Below, piece after piece: positions 36,336-45,217 of a DNA stretch of 64,000 nucleotides (positions are counted from its first letter, which is position 1; every line of letters starts with the position of its first letter). The stretch is from positions 1-64,000 of the forward strand of contig JHVA01000001.1 in assembly GCA_000688615.1 (NCBI GenBank), in the 5' to 3' direction. The translations under genes were made by a program, and so were the position numbers. Under the pieces are notes generated by a model. It saw nothing but the letters and a program-made list of their open reading frames with translations, had not been told where the DNA came from and searched no databases. This stretch comes from Acidobacteriaceae bacterium KBS 146 (GTDB lineage Bacteria > Acidobacteriota > Terriglobia > Terriglobales > Acidobacteriaceae).

Positions 36336-39300
36336 TTAGAAGGCGTAGCGGAGGCTGAACTGATACTGGCGCTCCGAGGAGTAAGTAGTGCCCTTTCCGT
36401 TGACGCGTCCGAAGGTTCCGCTGGTCGGGTTCATATCGGGGTTGTCGAGGTTGGGATGGTTGGTGTAATTGAATGCCTCGGCCTTGAAGATCAGCTGGTG
36501 ATTTTCATGAGCGGGGATAATATGGAAGCCCTTCTGCAGCGCCGCCGAGAAGCTCTGGAAGCCGGGTCCGCGGATGAGGCCACGCATTCCGCGTGGAGCG
36601 AACGTGCCAAGAGGAGCAGCCGAGTAAACGCTGGTCTGGAACCACTGGTCGGTCGTCTTGCCCCCAGCAAATCCGTGAGGGAGCTTCGGGGTATCCGAAG
36701 CCACCCAGAGCTGGTTACCCGATCCAGGTCCAACACCGGCACGGTCGTTGTTCTGTGAGACAGTCTGCGGACGGCCTGACTGTCCCTGGATGGTTCCGGA
36801 GAACTGCCAGTCTCCGAGCACGGTACGGGCGAAGGGGTTGGTGAGAGTGTTGGCGTACTTGAGGTCCCAGACGTAGTTCAGCACCAGCACGTGGCGGGTA
36901 TCGAAGTCGCTCGGACCGTAGAAGTTGCGATTGCTGTAGGCGTTCGGCTGGCTGGTTCCGGTAGAGGAGCCGAAGTCGAGGCTCTTGGACCAGGTGTAGG
37001 CCGCACCAAAGAGGATGCCCTTGGTGAGGCGACGCTTGAGGTTAGCCTGGAACGAGTGGTAGTTGGAGCTACCGTCGTTTCGTGCCTCGTTGATGATGGA
37101 GAAGCCCCGATAGGGACGAAGGGAATCGGGGTTGGCTCCCTTGTTTGCCGGGTCAAGGGTAGTTCCCTGCGGAAGCTGGTTGCGGTTGACCAATTGCTCG
37201 AGGTGATATCCGCGACGGCCAACGTAGCTCAGGGTGAGGACCGCGACATTGGTGAATTCATGCTCGACGGTCATGTTCCAGCCCCAGGCCTCGGGGTTGG
37301 GATAGTCGTAAGCATGCGAGTAGAAGCCCAGAGGAGCCTGATTGACGCCGATGCCTCCAGGGTTGTCGACGCTGCCGCGTGAGACGGTGGCAGAGGGTTG
37401 GAATGGAGCGTTACCGCCGACATGCACGGTATCGCTGATGCCGAGGCGCTGTACGTACCGTCCAAAACCGGCGCGAAGAACCGTGCCGGGCGACACCTGG
37501 TACGCAAACCCGATGCGGGGCTGAATGTTGGTCTTCTGCGTCGGCGAGTAGTTCGAATCGAAGCCGCGGAAAAGACTGGCATAGCCGTTGCTGAGGATAG
37601 CGTCCGGTACGTGTCCCTTAGCCGAGTCGGGAAATCCGTTGCCGGGGATCACGACGCCGTTGTACAGGTTGCCCCCCGTGAGAAAGCCGGTCGTCCGATC
37701 GACGGTCGGCGCTTGTGAGGCGCTCCACACACTGGGATTGAAGAAGGCCTGGTTGCCCCAGAGAGCGTGGTAGTTTTCCATGAAGGAGTAGCGGAGTCCG
37801 AGCTCAAGAACGAGCTTGGAGTTGACGCGCCACTGATCCTGAGCGAAGCCCTCGAACATGTTGCCGCGGAACAGGGTGTAAGAGCGGGTGCCGATTTCGC
37901 CGTAGGTATCGAAGAGACCCAGGGCAGTATTAGCAACGGCCGCACCCGAAGTAGGTGCGGCATTTCCGCCACGAGTGTCGGTGAAGACGAAGAGGCCGTT
38001 TTGGTTGTTGGTGGTACCAGGGCGCGTGTTGTCGACGCTGATCTGGTCGTAGTTGTTCTCGCCGGCATATTCCCAGAGGCCGCCGAACTTAAGCGTGTGA
38101 TTTCCCCAGACCTTGGTGACAGTGTCGCCGACGTCGTACACGATACCGCCAGAGCGCGACGGATACGGTCCACCGTCCAGCGTGCCGAAGTTCTGCAGTT
38201 GAATGGTGGGAATTTTCGTGGGAACAACCTTCCCGGCAGAGCCGAAGAGATACGGATAGTTGATGCCGTACTTCGTGCGGTCGGAGAGACCCGACGACGT
38301 GTCGATTCCGATGGTGACGTGATCGGCGGCGCCGGAGACGTAGGCATCGTTCACCCAGGTGGGGCTGATGGTGTATGTCCAGTGCAGAACACCGATCTGA
38401 TTTGGACGATTGAAGATACGTGGGTTGGTGTTGAAGTTACCGAAGTGCGGCTCGTAGTCGTTGTAGTTGTAGTTCAGCAGGCTGAAGCGGAAGTGGTGCC
38501 TGTCAGTGGGGACAAAGTCAACGACAACGGAGTCCTTGCGCTGGAACTCGGTATAGAGAGCAGAGTCGACCCAGTTATTGGGGTTGTTCGTGCGGTTGGG
38601 AAGGGGATACGCGTTGAGCAGGCCGACTCCATTCGCGCTGAGCTGGTTCTGCGGGATGATGTTGTTGGCATAGGGAACGCCGGTGGTCGGGTTCACCAGC
38701 TGCACAGGCTTGCTGTAGAAGATATTAGGACCGAGCAGTTCGCTGAAGTTGCCCTGGCGCATGAGTGCGGTCGGAACCTTCTGGTTCGCCGGATCGTCGT
38801 GGTTGTACTTGATCCACTCCTGTCCAACGAGGAAGAACAGCTTGTCGTGGTTCTTGTTGAAGCCGGGGAAGAAGACCGGACCGTTGAGGTTCCAGCCATA
38901 CTGGTTGAAACGGAAGGCGGCGCGAGCCTGATTATTGAAGTTACGCTGCCAGGTGTTGGCGTTGAGAGCGCTGTTGCGGAAGTACTCGAACGCACTGCCA
39001 TGGAACTCGGTCGAGCCGCTCTTGGGAACCATGCGGATCTGACCGCCGGAAGTGCGACCATACTCCGCAGCGTAGCTGGTGGTCAGGACCTGCACCTGAG
39101 AGGTGGAGTCTACGTCCGCTACGCCGACGCTGGTGCCGTTGGAGCGCGTACGCACCATGGGAGCGCCGTCGAAGGTGATCAGGCTCTCCTGCGAGCGGGC
39201 GCCGTTGACGTTGATGCCATTGTCGAGGCCGAAGGAGAAGGCTGCCATCGAGTTGCTGCGAACGACGCCAGGCTCAAGCTGCGAGAGGTAGATCGGATTG

Positions 39301-39764
39301 CGTCCATTGAGCTGGATGTTCTTTACCTGCTCCTGGGTGATGAGCTGGCCTACGGCTCCGCTCTCTGTCTGGACGGTGTTGGCGTTGGCTTCGACGGTAA
39401 CGGAGGTGGTGGTGTCGCCGACCTTCATCGAGACGTCAACGCGTCGCCCGATGTTCGGGTCGACATGTACATCGCTGAGCGTTGTCGTCTGGAACCCGGG
39501 GGCCTCAACTCGCATCGTGTAGATGCCGGTAGGCAGGTTGGTGATGTTGTAGTTGCCACCGTCGTTCGTGGTTGCATGGAGCTCAGCACGGGTAGCCTGG
39601 TTGTTCAGGGTGATATTCGCTTTGGGAACAACGGCTCCGCTCGAGTCTGCAACCGTTCCCGAAAGAGACGATGTGTCAGATTGAGCATGGAGCGGAATCC
39701 CGGTGAAGAGAAAAGCTATCAGGGTTAGTAATAGCGTACGGGCACAATACCTGTAGGGTGTCAC
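36336..39764 (-). CDS. TonB-dependent receptor, Oar-like, of the mannoside locus
   Basis: A 1142-residue outer-membrane receptor. GTG at 39764 is chosen because GAGGAGG lies five bases upstream; a longer in-frame TTG opening at 39785 overlaps that site. The signal peptide (LLLTLIAFLFTGIPLHAQ) precedes a carboxypeptidase-regulatory domain (SLSGTVADSSGAVVPKANIT). The plug follows (VKNIQLNGRNPIYLSQLEPG, TSYAAEYGRTSGGQIRMVPK, STEFHGSAFEYFRNSALNAN), then the barrel with a C-terminal Phe (FSLRYAF). It should import mannose-containing oligosaccharides for the GH38/GH92 pair, as judged by position. The divergent LacI regulator at 39947 is its likely controller. Confidence 0.9.
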   Translation of the reverse strand: MTPYRYCARTLLLTLIAFLFTGIPLHAQSDTSSLSGTVADSSGAVVPKANITLNNQATRAELHATTNDGGNYNITNLPTGIYTMRVEAPGFQTTTLSDVHVDPNIGRRVDVSMKVGDTTTSVTVEANANTVQTESGAVGQLITQEQVKNIQLNGRNPIYLSQLEPGVVRSNSMAAFSFGLDNGINVNGARSQESLITFDGAPMVRTRSNGTSVGVADVDSTSQVQVLTTSYAAEYGRTSGGQIRMVPKSGSTEFHGSAFEYFRNSALNANTWQRNFNNQARAAFRFNQYGWNLNGPVFFPGFNKNHDKLFFLVGQEWIKYNHDDPANQKVPTALMRQGNFSELLGPNIFYSKPVQLVNPTTGVPYANNIIPQNQLSANGVGLLNAYPLPNRTNNPNNWVDSALYTEFQRKDSVVVDFVPTDRHHFRFSLLNYNYNDYEPHFGNFNTNPRIFNRPNQIGVLHWTYTISPTWVNDAYVSGAADHVTIGIDTSSGLSDRTKYGINYPYLFGSAGKVVPTKIPTIQLQNFGTLDGGPYPSRSGGIVYDVGDTVTKVWGNHTLKFGGLWEYAGENNYDQISVDNTRPGTTNNQNGLFVFTDTRGGNAAPTSGAAVANTALGLFDTYGEIGTRSYTLFRGNMFEGFAQDQWRVNSKLVLELGLRYSFMENYHALWGNQAFFNPSVWSASQAPTVDRTTGFLTGGNLYNGVVIPGNGFPDSAKGHVPDAILSNGYASLFRGFDSNYSPTQKTNIQPRIGFAYQVSPGTVLRAGFGRYVQRLGISDTVHVGGNAPFQPSATVSRGSVDNPGGIGVNQAPLGFYSHAYDYPNPEAWGWNMTVEHEFTNVAVLTLSYVGRRGYHLEQLVNRNQLPQGTTLDPANKGANPDSLRPYRGFSIINEARNDGSSNYHSFQANLKRRLTKGILFGAAYTWSKSLDFGSSTGTSQPNAYSNRNFYGPSDFDTRHVLVLNYVWDLKYANTLTNPFARTVLGDWQFSGTIQGQSGRPQTVSQNNDRAGVGPGSGNQLWVASDTPKLPHGFAGGKTTDQWFQTSVYSAAPLGTFAPRGMRGLIRGPGFQSFSAALQKGFHIIPAHENHQLIFKAEAFNYTNHPNLDNPDMNPTSGTFGRVNGKGTTYSSERQYQFSLRYAF

Positions 39765-39831
39765 TTTTGCCTCCTCAGAAAACAACGAAACAATTACTGC
39801 TCTTTATGATTGCGCTATCACAGCGATCCCT

Positions 39832-39861
39832 TGTTTACGCGTTTCAATATAAGGTTGTCAA
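39832..39861 (-). promoter_or_regulatory. Candidate promoter/operator of the third TonB receptor
   Basis: On the minus strand TTGACA (39861-39856) and TAAACA (39837-39832) are separated by 18 bases, a plausible sigma-70 promoter about 70 bases before the GTG. TGTTTACGCGTTTCAA (39832-39847) overlaps the -10 box and has an ACGCGT core that could serve the divergent LacI repressor. Found by eye only. Confidence 0.35.
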
Positions 39862-39946
39862 TACAGGGACACTGAATTTATTGTGAATCCTGAAGTTGGG
39901 GCGGCGTTGCAAGACATGATAGCCCTCTCATAAAGGACGGACCCGG

Positions 39947-41014
39947 GTGCGCAACACTTTTCCGAAACGTGCAACGCTGCAGGATGTGGCGCGGGCAGCG
40001 GGTGTTGGCCCCATGACAGTCTCGCGAACCATCAATGGTCACCCCTATGTGGCCGAAGAGACCGCCAAAAAGGTTCAGGAGGCGATCCGGCGGCTGGACT
40101 ATCGCCCGAATCATGCTGCACGCATGCTTACCGGAAAGCTCTCTCGGTCGATCGGGCTGATTGTTCCGGACATCTCAGACACTTTCTTTTCTCTTGTGAG
40201 CCACGCCGTGCAGGAGGCCGCGCGGGAGAACGGTTACCTTGTGTGGCTCGCTGCCTCGGACGAGGACTCTTCTATCGAAGAGGCACAGGTTGAGATGATG
40301 CTGCATCATCCTGTGGACGGAATCCTCCTTGTGCCGTCGGATAGCCGTGCGAAATATCTGAAAACGATCGCCTCAGGCGCGACTCCCATCGTGACAATTG
40401 ATCGGCCCATGGAGGTCGCAGTTACGGATTCTGTCGGAGTAGAGAACCGTGCGGGCGCACGTGTCGCAGTGGAGCACCTGATCGAGCATGGTTATCGAAA
40501 CATTGTTTGCCTCACTGCCAACTCGCATCTGCTTACCATGAAGGAACGGATTGCAGGGTATCGAGAGGCGATCCGGAATGCTCGGCTTCCACGACTGAAA
40601 GAGTACAACCTGTCGACTCGCGTCGCCGCACAAGAAGCCATATCGGAGCTTTTTCGTTCTGAAAACAAGCCTGACGCCCTCTTTACCGCCAACAATGCTT
40701 CAACGATCTGGGTGATCGAAACACTCAAGGAGCTGGGGATTGAGATGGGGCGGGATGTCGGGCTCGTCGGATTTGACGACGTAGACTTTTTTACCCTGAT
40801 CACTCCTTCTGTAACCGCGGTGCATCAACCGGCTTCGGAACTGGGGAAGGTGTCGGCTCGGCTGCTGCTGCAAAGGATCAATGGGGAGTTCAAGACTTCG
40901 AGCGTGAGGACGGTGCTTCCCGTGACGCTGACCGTGCGCGAATCGTGTGGATGTAAGCCGAAGTCAAAGACCTTAGAGGGACTTCATGTTGAAGTCCGCT
41001 CCGTCGCTCGATAA
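39947..41014 (+). CDS. LacI-family transcriptional regulator of the mannoside locus
   Basis: A 355-residue repressor with HTH TLQDVARAAGVGPMTVSRTI, hinge YRPNHAARMLTGK and a sensor domain starting IGLIVPDISDTFFSLVSHAV. The C-terminus has the usual VGLVGFDDVDFFTLITPSVT. It adds an unusual Cys-containing tail (RESCGCKPKS, then about 15 residues). GTG at 39947 has AAAGGA about nine bases upstream and puts the HTH at the expected position. It is divergent from the TonB receptor and, through it, the GH38 and GH92 genes, so it probably represses them until a mannoside arrives. It is a different paralogue from the regulator at 5014. Confidence 0.92.
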   Translation: MRNTFPKRATLQDVARAAGVGPMTVSRTINGHPYVAEETAKKVQEAIRRLDYRPNHAARMLTGKLSRSIGLIVPDISDTFFSLVSHAVQEAARENGYLVWLAASDEDSSIEEAQVEMMLHHPVDGILLVPSDSRAKYLKTIASGATPIVTIDRPMEVAVTDSVGVENRAGARVAVEHLIEHGYRNIVCLTANSHLLTMKERIAGYREAIRNARLPRLKEYNLSTRVAAQEAISELFRSENKPDALFTANNASTIWVIETLKELGIEMGRDVGLVGFDDVDFFTLITPSVTAVHQPASELGKVSARLLLQRINGEFKTSSVRTVLPVTLTVRESCGCKPKSKTLEGLHVEVRSVAR

Positions 41015-41111
41015 CAAGATGAGTGGATCGCCAAGACGCTTTGCTAGACGGTCGTCCGACATTTGACGGGTCGACAAGAGGGAATCTCTCGATGATTGGG
41101 AAGAATAAGAA

Positions 41112-41186
41112 TGGAGGCGCGGGTCGGGATCGAACCGACGCATAAAGGTTTTGCAGACCTCTCCCTTACCACTTGGGTACCGCGCC
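41112..41186 (-). tRNA. tRNA-Cys (anticodon GCA), CCA encoded
   Basis: The minus strand gives a complete 75-base cloverleaf. The acceptor stem GGCGCGG pairs with CCGCGCC, the D-arm begins TACCCAAGTGGTAAGG, the anticodon loop is TCTGCAAAA with anticodon GCA, and the T-arm is GGTTCGATCC. The 3' end is T followed by an encoded CCA. Confidence 0.95.
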
Positions 41187-41255
41187 TCGGTGGGCTGCTG
41201 CTTATTTGTTCAGCCCTGCAGATTGTATTGGAAGTGTAACTCAGGCAGGGATGTT

Positions 41256-41330
41256 TGGAGCGGGAGACCGGGGTCGAACCGGCGACATCTTCCTTGGCAA
41301 GGAAGCACTCTACCACTGAGCTACTCCCGC
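41256..41330 (-). tRNA. tRNA-Gly (anticodon GCC), CCA encoded
   Basis: The minus strand gives a 75-base cloverleaf. The acceptor stem GCGGGAG pairs with CTCCCGC, the D-arm has TAGCTCAGTGGTAGAG, the anticodon loop is CTTGCCAAG with anticodon GCC, and the T-arm is GGTTCGACCC. The 3' CCA is encoded. It lies 69 bases upstream of tRNA-Cys in the same direction, so they may form one transcript. Confidence 0.95.
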
Positions 41331-41413
41331 TCTCACAACTCAAGTATAACCATGGCGGCCTATGCGGTCAATCATTCCAACGCAATGCAAGTCTTTGAAT
41401 CTCGTGGTGCTTC

Positions 41414-43363
41414 TCAATCAGGAAGACGCTGTTCAAAAGCGATTCTGGGCCCCACCGTATTGTCCTTGCGATGTCTGACGACGTGAGGCGTAATCAGTAA
41501 AACAAGTTCGCTTGTATCCTGCTCCGAAACCTTATTTGCCGTTGCTGTCTGAAAGCCAGGAAGTTCCCCAAGCCCGGGTAAGCCGCTGATTGCAGCCGAC
41601 TCGGTCTTTGAAAGCGAGCTGGCGAGTAACGCGCTCTCTCCATCGCCTACTGTCACCGTAGAGATAAATTGGCGATTCGCCAGGACGGGAATGTTATTGA
41701 GGGCCGCGGTTCCAAGCGCTTCAATCTTCAGATCGAGCTGCATGCTCACCTCGCCCGACTTCTGGACGGTGGGCGTCGCTTTCAGCGTCAGACCCAGATC
41801 TTCGAACTGAATCTGAGGAATGGTCACACTTGCCTGGTTGAGGAGGGACTGCGCGCTCACCCCGTTGATCGTAACTCCCGCAAGTGAGCTTGAATTTCCC
41901 GTGATGCCGCTGGAGTAGGTTGAAGTAATGATGGGGTACCGGGTTCCCGAGCGGAAGGTGCCTGTCTCGCGATCGCTCAGCCGTAACTTGATGGTGTCGA
42001 GAGCGCGAGTGTCGCTGGAGTTCAATGCCAGGTTAAAGGTCGTTGCAGCATTCGTCGTTACTCCGGACAGCGTGAGACCGCCTCCAAAAAAACCGATCGT
42101 ATTTGCGAGAAGAGAGCTTTGCACCAGTCCTGACGAGATGAGGGCGAGTGCGATCGTGATGTCGTTTGCATCTGCGGGAACCAGTCCCTGCGCAATCGCC
42201 TGATCGACCAGAGATTGATTTGCCGTCACAATGTCGTGGGCTGCGCTTTCCGCGTTGTAGACGCCCAATTGCTGCGGAAGCTGCACTCCAATGTTGCGCT
42301 GCCGTGTGCGGTCAACGGTGTAGAGACTGATGTCGAGCACCACTTCGGCGCCTCCATCCACCAGGTCGGCAAGGGTGAGGTTGATCGCTGACAGAGTATC
42401 TTCAGGAGCCCGGATAGCGATGGTTCCACCGTTGCTCTGGACGCTCGCTTTTTTAACGTCGAACACGCTCTGAACAACTGTTCCCAGTTCCTTCATCTGC
42501 GCAGGAGTGAAGCCAGGAACATAGACTGTCTCTTGTAACTGGTGCTCAAGCCGCTGCCGATTTTCGGTCGTATCGTTGGCAATCAATACGGTGTGATCGT
42601 CGACAGGTGTAGCGAAAGCGTGAGCCATGCTCAGCGCAATGTCGGTCGCTCGTTGGTAAGAGACGCTGTCGAGATCAAGCCTCAGCTGCTTCCTTTCTGT
42701 AGAGTCATCGAATACGGTGCGAATTCCGAACTGAGAGAAGACGCCTTGCAGAACCTGCTGCGTGTCCCCGCGGAGATGAAGTTCTTTGTTTCCGGCGGCG
42801 GGAACTAACGCGATTGGCCCCGCAATATGGTTAATATCGCGGGAGAAGAGATTTTGCTGAGCATCGCGGATTTCGATCTGGCGATGCAATGCAGGCTGAC
42901 GATTCGCCGGTTCGGCGTGTTGCGTGACGATGTTGTTTTGCGGGTCAAGTCGTCGCGCATCTGCGAGTAAGGCATCCGCCTTTTCTGGGTGGCCCAGCAG
43001 GCGGGCTCTTCCGGCTTGCTGAACCAGTTCCGTCACCCGATGTTCGTGGGCGAGAGCTGCAGCCTGGATATAGTCCGCTCGTGAAGGAATGATCTTCGAT
43101 GCCTTGAGAAACTGCTTCTCGGCGCCCGCAAGATCATTGCGGTCCAACAGTTTTGCTCCTTCAAGATAAGCATCTTCTGCGTCTCGCAGTTCGCGCCTGG
43201 TAAATTCACGAGCTGGTGGGATCGCTTGACCAGAGGGATCAATCTTTGTTGCCACAGGAGCAGATGCCTGCTGGGAGTAACCCATGCAGGCAAGTGCGAG
43301 AGTCAACCCAAATGCTGCTGCTCGCGGCGAAAATATCTTATTTTTTTGCAGGAAAGACCGCAT
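41414..43363 (-). CDS. Secretin-like outer-membrane protein (GspD/PilQ family), orphan
   Basis: A protein of 649 residues from ATG 43363, which starts directly before a signal peptide (FGLTLALACMGYSQQ). A GTG at 43402 with GGAG eight bases upstream would add 13 residues and overlap the Fis-type gene, and is a real alternative. The N-terminal part (about 45-130) is helical and TPR-like (AEDAYLEGAKLLDRNDLAGA). Secretin N-domains follow, with a STN-like segment (LQGVFSQFGIRTVFDDSTER). The C-terminal secretin core has VPVL-type gate sequences, a long Gly/Ser/Thr-rich stretch and the closing SELVLLITPHVVR. Secretins are oligomeric outer-membrane gates of type II secretion or type IV pili; no other genes of such a system are in the window. 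The preceding gene is a Fis-type HTH. Confidence 0.85.
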   Translation of the reverse strand: MRSFLQKNKIFSPRAAAFGLTLALACMGYSQQASAPVATKIDPSGQAIPPAREFTRRELRDAEDAYLEGAKLLDRNDLAGAEKQFLKASKIIPSRADYIQAAALAHEHRVTELVQQAGRARLLGHPEKADALLADARRLDPQNNIVTQHAEPANRQPALHRQIEIRDAQQNLFSRDINHIAGPIALVPAAGNKELHLRGDTQQVLQGVFSQFGIRTVFDDSTERKQLRLDLDSVSYQRATDIALSMAHAFATPVDDHTVLIANDTTENRQRLEHQLQETVYVPGFTPAQMKELGTVVQSVFDVKKASVQSNGGTIAIRAPEDTLSAINLTLADLVDGGAEVVLDISLYTVDRTRQRNIGVQLPQQLGVYNAESAAHDIVTANQSLVDQAIAQGLVPADANDITIALALISSGLVQSSLLANTIGFFGGGLTLSGVTTNAATTFNLALNSSDTRALDTIKLRLSDRETGTFRSGTRYPIITSTYSSGITGNSSSLAGVTINGVSAQSLLNQASVTIPQIQFEDLGLTLKATPTVQKSGEVSMQLDLKIEALGTAALNNIPVLANRQFISTVTVGDGESALLASSLSKTESAAISGLPGLGELPGFQTATANKVSEQDTSELVLLITPHVVRHRKDNTVGPRIAFEQRLPD

Positions 43364-43391
43364 AGTACTGCAGATTAGACGCGGAGAACCT

Positions 43392-43694
43392 TCATCGGAC
43401 ACCGGTCACGCTCCGGCTGAAGCCGGGAGCAATCTCCTGGACGCGCGGGCGCTCGCTTACAGGCGGACGGCGCATTCCGGTGCGAATCTGCGCAGTGTCC
43501 ATCTCCAACTCGGCGAGGGTACGGCTTAAGGTGTTGCGGTGCATGCCGAGTTCTTCGGCCGCTTTGCACTGGTTGCCCCTGTGATGCGCGAGCACTTCCA
43601 AGATATAGCGCCGCTTAAACTGGCGGACCGCCTCAGAGTAGGAGATTCCGGCGCTGTGCATCTGAATGACAAGACCGTCCAATTCGCGCTTCAA
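43392..43694 (-). CDS. Fis-type helix-turn-helix protein
   Basis: A 100-residue protein with a Fis/NtrC-type C-terminal HTH (YILEVLAHHRGNQCKAAEEL, then GMHRNTLSRTLAELEM, about 30-66) and no sigma-54 ATPase domain. The start TTG at 43694 is chosen because GAGGAG lies six bases upstream. A basic, Pro-rich tail follows the HTH. It could be a nucleoid-type regulator like Fis or an orphan DNA-binding domain. It lies between CvpA and the secretin in the same direction and may be co-transcribed with both. Targets are unknown. Confidence 0.85.
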   Translation of the reverse strand: MKRELDGLVIQMHSAGISYSEAVRQFKRRYILEVLAHHRGNQCKAAEELGMHRNTLSRTLAELEMDTAQIRTGMRRPPVSERPRVQEIAPGFSRSVTGVR

Positions 43695-43745
43695 AGGTTT
43701 ACTCCTCGCTTGGTCGTCTTACTGCGACACTTCCTCATTGTGACC

Positions 43746-44282
43746 CTAAGGACGGGATTTGATCCAATCGTGTGCGTTGTGCTTGAGTTCGGATCCACCG
43801 GCCAGGATTTGCTGCTCGAGGTCGTGAGGTACAACGAAGGATACCGCATGTGACCCCGCAAGGAAATAGGGTGCGAGGCTAGAATTTTTAAGCCAGTCGG
43901 CTGTGGGAAGGAAAGCAGTTATTGCCATCAGAATCGCTACCCCCAGCAAGGCACCTCGTGCCAGGCCAAAGGCCGCTCCCCCGAGGCGGTTGAAGAACCC
44001 GAGCCCGATAGCGTGTGCAGAGGCGTGCAGGATGCGTCCCAGAATCGCCGCCGCAACCATGATCCCAACGGCGATCAAAAGAAATCCGGCAACGCTGGCA
44101 ATCGCTCGATTTGTGATCAGGTAGGACAGCTTGTCCGCAACAACCGGATAATTCCATGCGGCGAGAACGATGCCGCAGACGAGCCCAGCAAGTGAAAATA
44201 ACTCGAGCACCAGCCCTTTGAAGAAGGCCTGCACCATTGAAAAAGCAAGAATGGCAATCAGCAGCCAGTCGAGGGGAGTCAT
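43746..44282 (-). CDS. cvpA: CvpA family membrane protein
   Basis: A 178-residue inner-membrane protein with four hydrophobic helices and the CvpA start (MTPLDWLLIAILAFSMVQAF, then FKGLVLELFSLAGLVCGIVL). In E. coli, CvpA is needed for colicin V export and envelope homeostasis; the molecular role remains unclear. The ATG overlaps the purC stop (ATGA), so the two are translationally coupled. In E. coli cvpA is likewise linked to a purine gene (purF). Confidence 0.88.
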   Translation of the reverse strand: MTPLDWLLIAILAFSMVQAFFKGLVLELFSLAGLVCGIVLAAWNYPVVADKLSYLITNRAIASVAGFLLIAVGIMVAAAILGRILHASAHAIGLGFFNRLGGAAFGLARGALLGVAILMAITAFLPTADWLKNSSLAPYFLAGSHAVSFVVPHDLEQQILAGGSELKHNAHDWIKSRP

Positions 44283-45175
44283 AGTTCTGGGCGGCCGGTG
44301 ATCAGCCGGAAAGCCTCAAGGTACTTGGCTTGAGTCTTCTCGATCACTTCGTCCGGAAGTGAGGGTGCGGGAGCCTGTTTGTTCCACCGGATCGATTCCA
44401 GATAGTCGCGGACGTACTGCTTGTCGAAAGACGGTTGCGGCCCGCCGGGAGCATAGGATTCTGCTGGCCAGTAGCGGGAAGAGTCTGGCGTGAGTACTTC
44501 GTCCGCCAGGACGATCTCTCCATCAATTAAGCCAAATTCAAACTTTGTGTCCGCGAGAATCAGTCCCCGGCTCTCGGCATGGCGGGAGGCCTTCTCAAAG
44601 ATGTCGAGCGTCAGACTGCGGAGCTTCCGGGCGTTTTCTTCGCCCACGGCTGCAATCACGTCGTCAAAAGAGATGTTTTCGTCATGACCGCCAGTGTTGA
44701 TCTTTGCTGCCGGGGTAAAGATTGGCTCAGGAAGCCGGTCCGATTCTCGAAGACCCTGCGGCAGAGCGATTCCACAGACTGCACCAGTTGCCTGATAGTC
44801 CTTCCATCCCGATCCCGAGAGATACGCCCGAACGACACACTCCACCGGAAACATCTTCGCGCGACGCACAATCATGCTGCGGCCTTCCAATTGATCGAGG
44901 TATGGCTTCAGTTCAGGCGGAAACTTTACAGGATCGGCGGTTAGGACATGGTTCTTGACCATTCCTTCGAGGAACTCGAACCAGAAGAGCGAAAGCTGCG
45001 TGAGGATTCGTCCTTTGTCCGGAATTCCACTGCCGAGCACATGATCGAAGGCAGAGATGCGGTCCGTAGCGACAAATAAAAGTTCTTCCTGATTGAGCGA
45101 ATAGATATCGCGAACCTTGCCGCGTGCCGTAAGAGCAAGTGATCCAAGACGGGTTTCCAGAAGTGCGGTCTTCAT
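44279..45175 (-). CDS. purC: Phosphoribosylaminoimidazole-succinocarboxamide synthase (SAICAR synthetase)
   Basis: A 298-residue enzyme of purine biosynthesis that joins CAIR and aspartate using ATP. Motifs are typical of the eukaryote-like longer PurC: GKVRDIYSLNQEELLFVATD then RISAFDHVL near the N-terminus, VECVVRAYLSGSGWKDYQ, LPEPIFTPAAKINTGGHDEN, and LADTKFEFGL with the final EVLTPDSSRYWPAESYAPGG. ATG at 45175 starts just before a hydrophobic N-terminal strand as in the family. It is cytoplasmic. It is followed by cvpA with a 4-base overlap. Confidence 0.96.
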   Translation of the reverse strand: MKTALLETRLGSLALTARGKVRDIYSLNQEELLFVATDRISAFDHVLGSGIPDKGRILTQLSLFWFEFLEGMVKNHVLTADPVKFPPELKPYLDQLEGRSMIVRRAKMFPVECVVRAYLSGSGWKDYQATGAVCGIALPQGLRESDRLPEPIFTPAAKINTGGHDENISFDDVIAAVGEENARKLRSLTLDIFEKASRHAESRGLILADTKFEFGLIDGEIVLADEVLTPDSSRYWPAESYAPGGPQPSFDKQYVRDYLESIRWNKQAPAPSLPDEVIEKTQAKYLEAFRLITGRPEL

Positions 45176-45217
45176 AACACTTTTGACGGTATCACCTTCT
45201 TCGCTGTCAGAAACGCT

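Noticed and set aside
37767..39728. 653-codon open frame on the plus strand
   Set aside because: It is the exact antisense of the third TonB receptor. The product is Val/Gly/Glu/Asp-rich with no family resemblance, a usual shadow of GC-rich coding DNA.
41044..41343. Minus-strand ORF across both tRNA genes
   Set aside because: This is the well-known spurious frame (SSSVVECFLAKEDVAGSTPV type) produced by reading through tRNA genes.
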